Positions 43,295 through 51,677 of a stretch of DNA of 64,000 nt are shown piece by piece. Location: the NCBI RefSeq assembly GCF_014466955.1, contig NZ_AP023396.1:2666001-2730000 (forward strand). Direction: 5' to 3'. The translations under genes were made by a program, and so were the position numbers. The notes below the pieces were generated by a model. It was not told the DNA's origin. It did no database searches and was given only the letters and a program-made list of their open reading frames with translations. Numbering within the stretch: position 1 is the stretch's first letter; each line of letters starts with the position of its first letter. Origin of the DNA: Nocardia wallacei. Lineage in GTDB: Bacteria; Actinomycetota; Actinomycetes; Mycobacteriales; Mycobacteriaceae.

Positions 43295-43759
43295 ATGGAC
43301 ACGAGCCGCCTCGCCGAGGAAATCGCCGCGTCGGTGCGGGACAAGGGGTCGACGGTTGCGGTCGCCGAATCGCTCACCGCGGGCAGGCTTTCCGCCGCGC
43401 TGGGCGCGGCCTCGGGCGCGGGGGACTGGTTTCGTGGCGGCGTGGTCGCGTACTCGACGCAGGTCAAACGTGCCGTGCTGGGTATGCCGGACTGCTCGCC
43501 GGTGTGCGAGGAGGCCGCGGTCGCGATGGCGCGCGGGGTGCGGGAGCTGATGGGCGCGGACATCGCCGTCGCGGTCACCGGCGTCGGCGGCCCGGACAAG
43601 CAGGACGGCGAGCCGGTCGGCTCGGTGTGGTTCGCGGTCGCCACGCAGGCGGGGGTGCGGCCGCTGCACCTGCACTTCGACGGTGACGCGCCGGAGATCG
43701 TCGATGCCACCGTCGACCACGGCCTGGAACTGCTGCTGGACTCGGTGCGCGGGAGTTAG
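43295..43759 (+). CDS. CinA C-terminal domain protein (NMN amidohydrolase-like)
   Basis: A 154-residue stand-alone CinA domain: TVAVAESLTAGRLSAALGAASGAGDWFRGGVVAYSTQVKRAVLGM and IAVAVTGVGGPDKQDGEPVGSVWFAVAT are diagnostic. PncC-type members deamidate nicotinamide mononucleotide in NAD recycling. The catalytic Ser/Thr region in ESLTAG and the VGGPxxQDGxPVG loop are intact. ATG 43295 has GAGGGAGAG upstream. Confidence 0.88.
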   Translation: MDTSRLAEEIAASVRDKGSTVAVAESLTAGRLSAALGAASGAGDWFRGGVVAYSTQVKRAVLGMPDCSPVCEEAAVAMARGVRELMGADIAVAVTGVGGPDKQDGEPVGSVWFAVATQAGVRPLHLHFDGDAPEIVDATVDHGLELLLDSVRGS

Positions 43760-43900
43760 CGCCGCGACCGGCCCCTTTCGTCCGATTTGCCCTGTGCTGC
43801 TTATTGATTCGGCATCGTGGCGCCGCCGCGTTTGTTAAGATCGGCGGCACCGGCGTCGGCCGGGGCGGGGCACGGTGCGGCGAAGGGAGTTCGGCTGCTC

Positions 43901-44320
43901 ATGACGGCTGATTTCGCCGAACGCCTGAACAAACTGTTCGAGATGGTGCATCCGCCGGGACGCAAGCCGCATACCAACGCCGAGGTGTCCGACATTCTCA
44001 CCGCCGCCGGCCACCCAATCTCCAAACCGTATCTGTCCCAACTGCGTTCGGGCCGGCGCAAGAACCCCTCCCCGGAGACCGTCGCCGCGCTGGCCCGGTT
44101 CTTCAAGGTCGACCCGGCCTACTTCACCGACGACGTCTACGCCGCCAAGATCGACCACGATCTCGAACTGCTGTCCCGCCTGCGCGGTTACGGGTTGCGC
44201 CGGTTATCGAACCGCGCCTTCGACCTCTCCGAGGAATCGCTGAACCTGCTCACCTCCATGGCCGACAAGCTACGGGCGAGCGAGGGACTCCCGGCAACCG
44301 ATCCCGAGTACGGCGAATAA
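43901..44320 (+). CDS. EspR-like XRE-family regulator
   Basis: A 139-residue protein closely patterned on mycobacterial EspR: FAERLNKLFEMVHPPGRKPHTNAEVSDILTAAGHPISKPYLSQLRSGRRKNPSPETVAALARFFKVDPAYFTDD, then a helical dimerisation region. EspR is a nucleoid-associated regulator of virulence and cell-wall genes. The recognition helix (SKPYLSQLRSGRRKNPS) is intact. ATG 43901 has AAGGGAG upstream. Nocardia genomes often hold several such paralogues, so orthology to EspR is not certain. Confidence 0.85.
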   Translation: MTADFAERLNKLFEMVHPPGRKPHTNAEVSDILTAAGHPISKPYLSQLRSGRRKNPSPETVAALARFFKVDPAYFTDDVYAAKIDHDLELLSRLRGYGLRRLSNRAFDLSEESLNLLTSMADKLRASEGLPATDPEYGE

Positions 44321-44446
44321 GGCCCGTCACCTGCACCTGAGGTCCGATTACGCGGCGAATCCGGAATGCGGCCCGATCCACCCCCTGAAACAGCGGATGT
44401 TTGCTGACTAGTGACTATTGGCCGAGTGTCCGGTATGTTCCTGGGC

Positions 44447-44809
44447 ATGGCGGATGCTAGCGAGTTGCTCACCTACCAGGTGACGATCTCCCGGCCCGAC
44501 GACTACGGCGTTTCGTGGTGGCAGGTCGGTAATGCCGGCAGCCCCGCGCAGGCTGCCGCGGCGTTGTCCGAGCTGGCTACTCGCTGCGCCCTGGAACTAC
44601 CGGCGCCCACCGGTCACTGCTGGTTCGCCTGCGATGTCCGCCGCGCCGACGACACCCAGGTGGACTATTTCGTCGGCTCGATCCGCACCGCCCAGCTGTG
44701 CGAACTGCTCCGCGAGACGGCGGCCCGGATTCTCGATGTGACCTCGGCGGCCTCGCGGGGTGCCGGTGAGGTCGGGCATTCGGTGCCGCCGCGGCGGGGC
44801 CGTCGCTGA
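44447..44809 (+). CDS. hypothetical protein
   Basis: Not recognised. The 120-residue protein has a beta-rich start (LLTYQVTISRPDDYGVSWWQVGNAGSPAQAAAALSELATRC) and CWFACDVRRADDTQVDYFVGSIRTAQLCELLRETAARILD, ending in a basic tail. No signal peptide or membrane helix. ATG 44447 is chosen; ATG 44435 or GTG 44411 in frame are also possible. It is flanked by the EspR-like gene and a convergent TetR gene. Confidence 0.6.
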   Translation: MADASELLTYQVTISRPDDYGVSWWQVGNAGSPAQAAAALSELATRCALELPAPTGHCWFACDVRRADDTQVDYFVGSIRTAQLCELLRETAARILDVTSAASRGAGEVGHSVPPRRGRR

Positions 44810-44824
44810 CACCGGCGCGCCGGA

Positions 44825-45469
44825 TCAGTCCCGCGTGCGCAGCGCGAGGATTCCGGCGAGGACGACCCGCAGGCCCTGTTCGAATTCGGCGTCGGGATCG
44901 ATGCCGAAGACGGCGGTGACCATGCGGGCGGCGCGGGGGTAGCGCTCGGCGTCGACGGCGCGGGCGAGGTGGTCGGCGTCGTACGGATTGCCGCGGGTGT
45001 ACTCGGTGCCGGAGCGGGCCTGCTCCTCGATGACGAAGCCGACCGTGTAGTGCAGCATGATCGGGAAGACCCGGTGCGCCTCGGCGGGACCGAAACCCGC
45101 GTCCTCCAGCGTGCGTAGTGTCAATTCGACTGTGCGCCACATGGCTTCGTCGCTGATGAAGGTACCGGCCAGTACCTTCGCGCCGTCGCGGTGCCGCAGC
45201 ATGGCGTGACGCAGGCGGCTCGCCAGCGCGATCACCCAGTCCTGCCAGTTCTCGCCCTGTCGCGGCGCCTCGACGCCGGTGACGGCGGAGACGAACACGG
45301 CCTGTGCCATCGCGTCGAGCAGTTCGCGCTTGTTCTTCACATGCCAGTACAGCGCGGGCGCCTGCACGTCCAGCGCCGCGGCCACCTTGCGCATGGTGAG
45401 GCCGTCGAGGCCGACCTCGTCGAGCAGCCCCAGCGCGGCCTCGGCGATCACCGCGGTGTCGAGCTTCAC
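44825..45469 (-). CDS. TetR-family repressor (TetR_C_1 type)
   Basis: A 214-residue repressor: helix-turn-helix at about 7-50 (VIAEAALGLLDEVGLDGLTMRKVAAALDVQAPALYWHVKNKREL), the ALYWHVKNK phrase typical of true TetR-class repressors, and a TetR_C-type ligand domain. GTG 45469 sits six bases after GGAGGGAG; GTG 45475 is too close. It is divergent from a Rox-like flavin monooxygenase, and three TTAAC-type sites lie between, so it probably represses both until the monooxygenase substrate binds. Confidence 0.86.
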   Translation of the reverse strand: MKLDTAVIAEAALGLLDEVGLDGLTMRKVAAALDVQAPALYWHVKNKRELLDAMAQAVFVSAVTGVEAPRQGENWQDWVIALASRLRHAMLRHRDGAKVLAGTFISDEAMWRTVELTLRTLEDAGFGPAEAHRVFPIMLHYTVGFVIEEQARSGTEYTRGNPYDADHLARAVDAERYPRAARMVTAVFGIDPDAEFEQGLRVVLAGILALRTRD

Positions 45470-45502
45470 CGCCACCTCCCTCCGTCCGATTGCTTGACAA
45501 GT

Positions 45503-45557
45503 TTAACAACGTTCTGCTCTCCTTAACATAGTTAAATCGACCTTAATGTTGTTAAGG
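45503..45557. promoter_or_regulatory. three TetR operators in the TetR/monooxygenase gap
   Basis: TTAACATAGTTAA (45523-45535) and CCTTAATGTTGTTAAGG (45541-45557) are perfect palindromes (5-bp and 6-bp arms). A weaker third site, TTAAC-AAC-GTT, is at 45503-45513. The second overlaps the ribosome-binding site AAGGAG of the monooxygenase, so binding would block translation start as well as transcription. Confidence 0.7.
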
Positions 45558-45565
45558 AGACGGTC

Positions 45566-47068
45566 ATGGAGACGACGGACGTGGTGGTGGCAGGTGCCGG
45601 TCCGACCGGGCTGATGTTGGCGTGCGAACTGCGGCTCGCCGGAGTCGACGTGGTGCTGCTGGACGGGCTGCCCGCGCGGACCGGGGAATCGCGGGCCGGC
45701 GGCATTCACGCCCGCACCATGGAGATCTTCGATCAGCGCGGCCTGCTCGACGAGCTACTGGCGCAGGGCCGCCCGATCCAGGCGGGGCACTTCGGCGGTC
45801 TGCCCTTGGATTTCAGCGATCTCGACACCCGCTACCCGTACACGCTCGCAGTGCTGCAGTCGGTGATCGAGCGCGAATTGGACAGGCGCGCAACCGAAAC
45901 GGGTGCTCCGGTGCGGTGGAGCGCGCCGGTCACGGGGCTGTCGCAGGACGAGGCGGGCGTGACGGTGCAGGTCGGCGGTGCGGCAGGTGCCCGTTGTGTC
46001 CGAGCGGCCTATCTCGTCGGTTGCGACGGCGGCCGCAGCGCGGTGCGCAAGCTCGCCGGTATCGGCTTCGCCGGGACCGACGCCACCATGACCGGGATGC
46101 TGGCCGACGTCGAACTGGCCGCGCCGCCGGACGGCCCCGTCTTCGCGCGCCGCCGCGGGGTGGGCGACTTCTCGGCACTGCAGTTCCAGCCCGGCTGGTA
46201 CCGACTCATGGTGCAGCGGCACGATCGGGTGCTGGAACGCGGCGCGACGCTGAGCTTCGAGGACTTCCGCGCGAGCTTCACCGAGATCGCGGGCACCGAC
46301 TACGGCATGCATTCCCCGCGGTGGGTGTCGCACTACGGCGACGCCGCCCGTCAGGCCGCCCGATACCGCGCGGGGCGGGTCTTCCTCGCCGGAGACGCCG
46401 CGCACATCCACTTCCCCGCGGGTGGTCAGGGCCTCAACCTGGGGGTGCAGGACGCGGTGAATCTCGGCTGGAAGCTCGCGAACGCAGTGCGCGACAACGA
46501 ATCCGGCCACCTCCTCGACACTTACGAGACCGAGCGCGCCCCTCTCGCGGCGCGGGTACTGCACAACACCCGCGCGCAGACGGCACTGCAACGGCCCGGC
46601 CCGCACACCGACGCGCTGCGCGAGGTCATGAGCGAGCTGATCGGCGGCGACCCGGTGCGACATCGGCTCGGCCGCATGATCACCGCCCTGGACATCCGGT
46701 ACGAGACCGGCAGCGATCACCCGCTGGCCGGTCGGCGGATGCCCGACGTCGACCTCGTCACCGCGTCGGGCGAGACCCGGGTGTGCGAATTGCTGCGCAC
46801 CGGTCGTCCGATACTGCTGCGCCGCAACGGGAATCGGGAAACCGACGGATCCGCGTGGTGCGACCGGATCGATATCGTCGACATCGTCGGCGGCGACGAG
46901 CGCTGGGCCGTTCCCGGCGACGGTGAGAGCGCCGCGCCCGCCGCCGTTCTCGTGCGGCCCGACGGCTATGTGGCCTGGGCCGCCGACGAACCCGGTGCCG
47001 CGGGACTGACAGCGGCGCTCAGCACCTGGGTCGGCGGCCGGGTCACACGGGAAACCCCTTGCCGCTAG
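45566..47068 (+). CDS. FAD-dependent aromatic monooxygenase (Rox-like)
   Basis: A 500-residue class A flavin monooxygenase. The NAD/FAD loop is VVVAGAGPTGLMLACELRLAG, the DG motif YLVGCDGGRSAVRKLAG and the GD motif VFLAGDAAHIHFPAGGQGLNLGVQDAVNLGWKLA, with a thioredoxin-like C-terminal domain. Order and phrases such as HARTMEIFDQRGLLDELL and TDYGMHSPRWVSHYGDA resemble the rifampicin monooxygenase Rox of Nocardia and polyketide hydroxylases. It probably hydroxylates an aromatic, possibly antibiotic, compound. ATG 45566 has AAGGAG inside an operator. Its stop overlaps the convergent PAS-ANTAR gene by 4 bp (shared CTAG). Confidence 0.86.
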   Translation: METTDVVVAGAGPTGLMLACELRLAGVDVVLLDGLPARTGESRAGGIHARTMEIFDQRGLLDELLAQGRPIQAGHFGGLPLDFSDLDTRYPYTLAVLQSVIERELDRRATETGAPVRWSAPVTGLSQDEAGVTVQVGGAAGARCVRAAYLVGCDGGRSAVRKLAGIGFAGTDATMTGMLADVELAAPPDGPVFARRRGVGDFSALQFQPGWYRLMVQRHDRVLERGATLSFEDFRASFTEIAGTDYGMHSPRWVSHYGDAARQAARYRAGRVFLAGDAAHIHFPAGGQGLNLGVQDAVNLGWKLANAVRDNESGHLLDTYETERAPLAARVLHNTRAQTALQRPGPHTDALREVMSELIGGDPVRHRLGRMITALDIRYETGSDHPLAGRRMPDVDLVTASGETRVCELLRTGRPILLRRNGNRETDGSAWCDRIDIVDIVGGDERWAVPGDGESAAPAAVLVRPDGYVAWAADEPGAAGLTAALSTWVGGRVTRETPCR

Positions 47069-47775
47069 GCGGTTTCCGCTTCGGGATCCTGAGGTGTCCG
47101 GCCGACGCGGGTGTGCGCGGTGAGCAGGATGTGGTCGAAGTCGCTGCGGACCGAGGCGGGTGTCGGTTCGGCGATCTCCAGATCCGCGAGCAATTGCGCG
47201 GACAGATCACGCAGCTTCACGTTGGTCTCCTGCGAGCGCCAGCGGAGCACCTCGAAGGCTTGGCGCGCGCTGATGTGGTAGACCCGCATCAGCACCCCCT
47301 TGGCCTGTTCGATCACGGCCCGCGACTCGTACAGTCCGGGCAGCGTCTCGTCCAGCACCTCCTGCCGCTGCGCGGCGAAGGTGTCGGTGAGATCCAGGTA
47401 GTAGCCGGCCGTGCCGATCACGGTGCCGGTGTCGTCGATGATGCGGTCGGCGATCACCATGGCCTGGTGCTCCCCGCCCTTGGTGTCGATGAATCGGTGG
47501 TGGCTGGAGAAGGATCCACCCGAGCGCACCGCCGCCGCGAGAATCTCCTCGACGTGTGCGCGGTCCTCGGGGTGTTTGTGGGCCAATAGCAGGGCCGTTG
47601 TGGGCACGATCTCGCCGGGCGTGTAGCCGTGCATGGCGAAGATCTCGTCGGACCACTCCCACCGCTGGTCGGCGAACCAGAAGCGGAAGCTGCCCACTGT
47701 CCGCGTCGGTGAGAGGTAGGTGTCTGGGTTGTCGCCGTCCGACGCGTCGACGACTTCCCCGGTCTGCTCCGTCAC
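47065..47775 (-). CDS. PAS-ANTAR RNA-binding regulator
   Basis: A 236-residue protein with a PAS domain at about 25-130 (RFWFADQRWEWSDEIFAMHGYTPGEIVPTTALLLAHKHPEDR) and an ANTAR domain at about 155-210 (LYESRAVIEQAKGVLMRVYHISARQAFEVLRWRSQETNVKLRDLSAQLL). ANTAR domains bind tandem hairpins in nascent RNA and act as antiterminators. The PAS domain suggests control by a redox or ligand signal. Common in Nocardia and Mycobacterium. The start is uncertain: GTG 47775 or ATG 47811. Confidence 0.86.
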   Translation of the reverse strand: MTEQTGEVVDASDGDNPDTYLSPTRTVGSFRFWFADQRWEWSDEIFAMHGYTPGEIVPTTALLLAHKHPEDRAHVEEILAAAVRSGGSFSSHHRFIDTKGGEHQAMVIADRIIDDTGTVIGTAGYYLDLTDTFAAQRQEVLDETLPGLYESRAVIEQAKGVLMRVYHISARQAFEVLRWRSQETNVKLRDLSAQLLADLEIAEPTPASVRSDFDHILLTAHTRVGRTPQDPEAETA

Positions 47776-47906
47776 CGGGCAAGTATTACCGCACCACCTC
47801 CGAAAATCCATTCTCACCAGCACTTTCGATTCGCGTCTGCCAGCAGGTGCGCACGGCCACTGCCAGCGCGAGAGGTGGAAAGGGTTCATTTCTGATAGCG
47901 GAGCCG

Positions 47907-47927
47907 CTAATATAAGTCAAAACTTAT
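47907..47927. promoter_or_regulatory. ArsR operator and -10 upstream of SRPBCC gene
   Basis: ATAAGT (47912-47917) and ACTTAT (47922-47927) are perfect arms around CAAA; the dyad overlaps a TAATAT -10-like element (47907-47912). It lies just before the GGAGG ribosome-binding site of the SRPBCC gene and is most likely bound by the ArsR protein encoded second in the operon. Confidence 0.65.
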
Positions 47928-47940
47928 CAAGGAGGTAGTC

Positions 47941-48597
47941 ATGTCCCTGCTCACCGATCCGGCCGCCATCGCGGGACTGGTGGCCCGCGAGGTCCGCACC
48001 GGTTCCCGCGACGGCGCGCCCACCCGCATCGCCGTCGCCCGCCGCATCTACGGCACCGATCAGCCGGATCTGTGGGATGCGCTCACCGACGGCGAGCGCA
48101 TCCCGCGCTGGTTCCTGCCGATCAGCGGCGAATTGCGGGTAGGCGGGCGCTACCAGATCGAGGGCAACGCCGGGGGCGTCGTCGAGGCATGTGAGGAGCC
48201 TTCGCGGTTCGCCGTCACCTGGGAGATGGGCCCGCAGATCTCCTGGCTCACGGTCACCCTCACCCCGGTCGGGGACGGCACACAGCTCGAGCTGGTGCAC
48301 GAGGCGTTCGTCGATCCGGAGCTGTGGACGCAGTTCGGGCCCGGCGCCGTGGGTGTCGGCTGGGATCTCGCGCTGATGGGGCTGGGCCTGCACCTGTCGA
48401 GCGGAGAGCCGGTGGATCCGGCTGCGGGACTGGCCTTCCCGACGACTCCGGAGGGCGTGGCGTTCGTGCGGGCGGCGTCGAGCGGCTGGGCGGAGGCGGC
48501 CGTCGCGGACGGTGACGATCCGGAGACCGCCCACGCGGCCGCGGCCCGGACGGTGTCGTTCTACACCACCGTCCCCGAGGACGATCAGCAGTCCTGA
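47941..48597 (+). CDS. SRPBCC/AHSA1-like protein
   Basis: A 218-residue START-fold protein of the AHSA1 family: RRIYGTDQPDLWDALTDGERIPRWFLPISGELRVGGRYQIEGNAGGVVEACEEPSRFAVTWEMG, then VTLTPVGDGTQLELVHEAFVD. The family binds hydrophobic ligands or, in eukaryotes, Hsp90. ATG 47941 follows AAGGAGG. The stop overlaps the next ATG by one base; AHSA1-ArsR pairs of this kind are common and usually co-regulated by the ArsR protein. Confidence 0.86.
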   Translation: MSLLTDPAAIAGLVAREVRTGSRDGAPTRIAVARRIYGTDQPDLWDALTDGERIPRWFLPISGELRVGGRYQIEGNAGGVVEACEEPSRFAVTWEMGPQISWLTVTLTPVGDGTQLELVHEAFVDPELWTQFGPGAVGVGWDLALMGLGLHLSSGEPVDPAAGLAFPTTPEGVAFVRAASSGWAEAAVADGDDPETAHAAAARTVSFYTTVPEDDQQS

Positions 48598-49028
48598 TGG
48601 GGCAGTCTCCGGCGCAGGTCTTCGAGGCCCTGGCCGACCCGGTCCGGCGCGACATCCTCGAACTGGTCGCCGCCGCGGAGCTGTCCGCGGGCGCCATCGT
48701 GACGGCCGTCCAGCGCTACACGCGGATCTCGCAGCCCGGCGTCTCGCAGCATCTGAAGGTGCTGCGAGACGCCGGGCTGGTGCGGATGCGGGCGGACGGC
48801 ACGCGCCGCCTGTACGCCCTCGACCGCGCGGGCCTGGAGACCGCCCGAGCCTGGCTGGCCGAGCTGGCCGACCCGCTGGCCGCGTTCGCCCAACCGCTCG
48901 ACGCCCTCGCCACCGAGGTCGCCCGCGGCAAGCGCACGCGCCGCGCGGCCGCCCACGGCGCACCGGAGGCGCAGGATGCGAACGTCCGCCGTGACGATCA
49001 CCCGAACCGGGACACCCGCCCCGCATGA
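48597..49028 (+). CDS. ArsR family regulator
   Basis: A 143-residue winged-helix repressor: VFEALADPVRRDILELVAAAELSAGAIVTAVQRYTRISQPGVSQHLKVLRDAGLVRMRADGTRRLYALD. No metal-binding cysteines are seen, so it is probably not a metal sensor. It overlaps the SRPBCC stop and likely binds the ATAAGT dyad upstream. The C-terminal 35 residues are a basic tail. Its last codons and TGA form the first unit of a tandem array. Confidence 0.87.
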   Translation: MGQSPAQVFEALADPVRRDILELVAAAELSAGAIVTAVQRYTRISQPGVSQHLKVLRDAGLVRMRADGTRRLYALDRAGLETARAWLAELADPLAAFAQPLDALATEVARGKRTRRAAAHGAPEAQDANVRRDDHPNRDTRPA

Positions 49029-49120
49029 CCGCACCTGCTGCGGCCCGGCTCGCCGAGCATGACCGTGCCGAAGCATGACCGTGCCGAAGCATTACCGCGC
49101 CGAGCACCAGCTCGCCGGGT
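49023..49120. repeat. 16-bp-based tandem array at the ArsR gene's 3' end
   Basis: Units of the form GCATGACCGTGCCGAA recur two or three times around 49066-49105, and a degenerate first unit contains the ArsR stop (GCATGACCG at 49023-49031). The rest of the 290-bp gap to the next gene shows no coding frame of note. Confidence 0.65.
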
Positions 49121-49318
49121 GAGCCCGGCTTGCCGATCACCGCGCGCGTCCCGCGTCGAGCCACGTGCTGCTGACCGCGGGTCGTGTCGCAAGACCGCGC
49201 CGTAGCGTGCCCTCCAAGTCGGGGGATGAGCCTTGGTTGGCCGTCGCTGATGTGCGGGGGGTGAGGTACGCCATCCTGACCGCCGGGCGTGGTGCCAGGG
49301 GTGCCTCTCGACTTCTGA

Positions 49319-49960
49319 TCACGCGGTGTGATCGGCGAGCAGACGGGCGGCGCCGTCGCCGGTGAGGTGTTCGCGGGCGGCGTGCCTGCCGGTGAGCAGC
49401 AGGAGCAGGGCGGCGGCGGGGCCCTCGATGCGGGGGCCGCTGCCGACCGCCCACTCGGTGTCGGTCGCCGCCAGTCGGAAACCGCCGAAGGTCTTGCGGC
49501 AGTGGGACATTCCCGTGTCCCAGACTCGGTCCAGAGCCACGTGGGTGGCGGCGATCGGCATGGTTCGGGTGATTCCGAGTGGGACCGCGATGTCCTGACC
49601 GTGTACCAGCAGGTCCATCAGGCGGTCGGCGGGCGTGGTGCCCGGGGCGGTCCGGCGCTGTCCGATGCTGTCGCGCAGCTGGCCGAGCAACGCTGCGGTG
49701 GGCGTGCGGTCGGCGTGGCGGATGGCGGTGTCGCGGATCATCCGGTGCAGGTTGCCGCGGGCGCGAATCAGGCTGACCAGCAACACGCCCGGCCCCGCGC
49801 CGGCGGACAGCACGACGTGCGCGACCACATCGCGCACGCGCCAGTCCGCGCAGAGCGAGTCGCACTCCCACTGCTCTTCCGGCAGCGTCTCCAGCAGGTC
49901 GGCCAGGGTCGTCCGCTCGGCGGCCACGGCGCGCCAGAGGTTTTCGGTGGTCATCGTCAT
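49319..49960 (-). CDS. maleylpyruvate isomerase family (mycothiol-dependent, TIGR03083) protein
   Basis: A 213-residue DinB-like helical protein: LWRAVAAERTTLADLLETLPEEQWECDSLCADWRVRDVVAHVVLSAG is the family signature, with the histidine in VVAHVVLSA and later HGQDIAVPLG as likely metal ligands. Members use mycothiol as cofactor in isomerase or transferase reactions; the substrate is unknown. ATG 49960 has GGAGCGAG; 49954 is also possible. It is divergent from a MerR regulator with a CTCCACC dyad between. Confidence 0.82.
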   Translation of the reverse strand: MTMTTENLWRAVAAERTTLADLLETLPEEQWECDSLCADWRVRDVVAHVVLSAGAGPGVLLVSLIRARGNLHRMIRDTAIRHADRTPTAALLGQLRDSIGQRRTAPGTTPADRLMDLLVHGQDIAVPLGITRTMPIAATHVALDRVWDTGMSHCRKTFGGFRLAATDTEWAVGSGPRIEGPAAALLLLLTGRHAAREHLTGDGAARLLADHTA

Positions 49961-49999
49961 CGCTCGCTCCATCGTCCGGGTATACCGGTACGGTAGGAA

Positions 50000-50015
50000 C
50001 TCCACCGAGGTGGAG
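50000..50015. promoter_or_regulatory. MerR operator
   Basis: CTCCACC (50000-50006) and GGTGGAG (50009-50015) are perfect 7-bp arms around GA in the divergent gap between the TIGR03083-type gene and the MerR gene. A GC-rich, tight dyad of this form fits a MerR dimer site. Confidence 0.55.
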
Positions 50016-50027
50016 GTTCCAGCGAAC

Positions 50028-50951
50028 GTGATCGACGACACACCCGGCGGCGGCTCGATCGGTATCGGGGAGCTGTCGCGGCGGACCGGGGTCCCGGTGC
50101 GCACCATCCGTTTCTACTGCGACGAAGCGGTGCTGGAGTCGCGCCGCACCTCGGGCGGGCACCGCGTGTTCGACCCGGCCGTCGCTGTCGATCGGCTGCT
50201 GCTGGTGCGCCGACTCCGAGCGCTCGGTCTCGGCCTCGGCGCGATCGTGGACGTCCTCGCCGGCGCCACCACGATCGAGGACGCGGTCGCCACCGAACGC
50301 GCCGCGCTCGACGCCGAGCTGGCCGTGCTGGCGTGGCGCCGCGCCGCCCTGCTCGCCGTCGAGTCCGCGCCACCGGCCGCCCGGCTCGGACACCTGGAAC
50401 CGCTTGCCGCCGTGGCGGATCGGGGCGGCGCCCAGGATGCCGTCGTGACGTTCTGGCGGCGCGTGCTCACGCCCTTGCCACCCGCGACGATCGAGGCGTT
50501 CCTCTCGATGCACGTCCCCGCCCTGCCGGTCGCCCCGCAACCGTGGCACGTCCTGGTCTACGCCGAATTGTCCACGCTGGCAGCGGATCCCACTTTCCGG
50601 GTCGCGATGTCGCGGCGGTTGCGGCAATCGGACGGCGGCCGGATCCGGCACGAGCGGGAGTTGCTGGGCGGGGTGGGGGAGGCGTGCGAGGCCGTGGGCC
50701 GGCTGCTCGCCGCCCACCAGTCGCCCCGGCCCGGCCCCGAACTCGATCGGTTCGTCGCCGCGCACGCCGCCGCGCGAGAGGAACGCGACACACCCCGGTT
50801 CCGGCGGCGATTACTGTGCGGCGCAAAGGTTCCCGACCACCGTATTCCGCGCTACTGGCAGCTCACCAGTGAGGTCACCGGCACCGTCACCGTCGGTGAC
50901 GCGCAACACTGGCTGCTCCAGGCCCTCGCGCTGGGGCTCGACGACCGATAG
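50028..50951 (+). CDS. MerR family regulator
   Basis: A 307-residue regulator. The N-terminal winged helix is IGELSRRTGVPVRTIRFYCDEAVLESRRTSGGHRVFDPAVAVDRLLLVRRLRALGLGLGAIVDVLAG, followed by a coiled coil (ATERAALDAELAVLAWRRAAL) and a helical C-terminal domain of about 180 residues without recognised motifs. GTG 50028 has GGAGG within the dyad. It is divergent from the maleylpyruvate isomerase-like gene, which it may control. Confidence 0.83.
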   Translation: MIDDTPGGGSIGIGELSRRTGVPVRTIRFYCDEAVLESRRTSGGHRVFDPAVAVDRLLLVRRLRALGLGLGAIVDVLAGATTIEDAVATERAALDAELAVLAWRRAALLAVESAPPAARLGHLEPLAAVADRGGAQDAVVTFWRRVLTPLPPATIEAFLSMHVPALPVAPQPWHVLVYAELSTLAADPTFRVAMSRRLRQSDGGRIRHERELLGGVGEACEAVGRLLAAHQSPRPGPELDRFVAAHAAAREERDTPRFRRRLLCGAKVPDHRIPRYWQLTSEVTGTVTVGDAQHWLLQALALGLDDR

Positions 50952-50988
50952 CACCCGCCGACACCGAGAACACCACGGCAGTCCCTGC

Positions 50989-51207
50989 ATGCGGCGATCC
51001 CGCGACGAGAACGCGGACACCGTTCGTACCGCGCGATACCATGTGCTGCGGCTCGTGGCGACGGGCCATACCAACGGTGAGATCGGCGCCCGGCTCGGGC
51101 TGTCGAACAATACCGTCAAGTCCTATTTGTGCACGGTCATGCAGAAGCTCCAGGCGCGGAACCGAGCGCAAGCGGTCGCCAATGCGCGGCGGTACGGCCT
51201 GTTGTGA
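50989..51207 (+). CDS. LuxR-type helix-turn-helix protein (single domain)
   Basis: A 72-residue protein consisting of one LuxR/GerE helix-turn-helix: ARYHVLRLVATGHTNGEIGARLGLSNNTVKSYLCTVMQKLQARNRAQAVANARRYGLL. There is no receiver or sensor domain. Single-domain LuxR proteins can act as simple regulators or co-regulators. ATG 50989 has no clear ribosome-binding site; it follows the MerR gene by 37 bp and could be read through from it. Confidence 0.75.
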   Translation: MRRSRDENADTVRTARYHVLRLVATGHTNGEIGARLGLSNNTVKSYLCTVMQKLQARNRAQAVANARRYGLL

Positions 51208-51379
51208 GAGCCGTCTGCCGCAGGATCGGATATGTGTGCCGGGCGGTAGCGAATAAATGTCTCGTCCGCCGGTGAACGCCCGATTTCCGGCCTGACGACA
51301 TTCTCAAGGTTGCGTTATGAATGTTGCATGAGTAAAAGTTATATACCGGCTCGGCTAATTCTGCGATAAGGGGCGCTCT

Positions 51380-51583
51380 GTGATCGCGACAGGCAAGGCT
51401 GAAGTGAAAGCCCGGGCCCGTGGGGTCGAGAAGGGGTCTGTCGTGCTGTCTCTGCTGGTCTGCTCGATATTGACGGGTGGAATAGCCGCACTCACGCAAT
51501 CGTGGTTTACATCTGCAATTGCATTTGTGTTGATAATTTTGGGATTGGCGGTGACCTTCCGCATCCTGCGCCCCGGGCGCTGA
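51380..51583 (+). CDS. small membrane protein
   Basis: A 67-residue protein with two membrane helices (VVLSLLVCSILTGGIAALTQS and AIAFVLIILGLAVTFRILRPG). GTG 51380 has AAGGGGCG upstream. The upstream 170 bp and the gene itself are clearly lower in GC than the neighbours, which may mark acquired DNA or a strong promoter region. No family recognised. Confidence 0.6.
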   Translation: MIATGKAEVKARARGVEKGSVVLSLLVCSILTGGIAALTQSWFTSAIAFVLIILGLAVTFRILRPGR

Positions 51584-51677
51584 CTCGCACATCCGCCGCG
51601 ACACGCCCCTCCCGCGATGCCGCGCGGTTATAGCCGTGCCCGCACCCCAGCTACGCCTCGGCACACGGAAAACGGGC

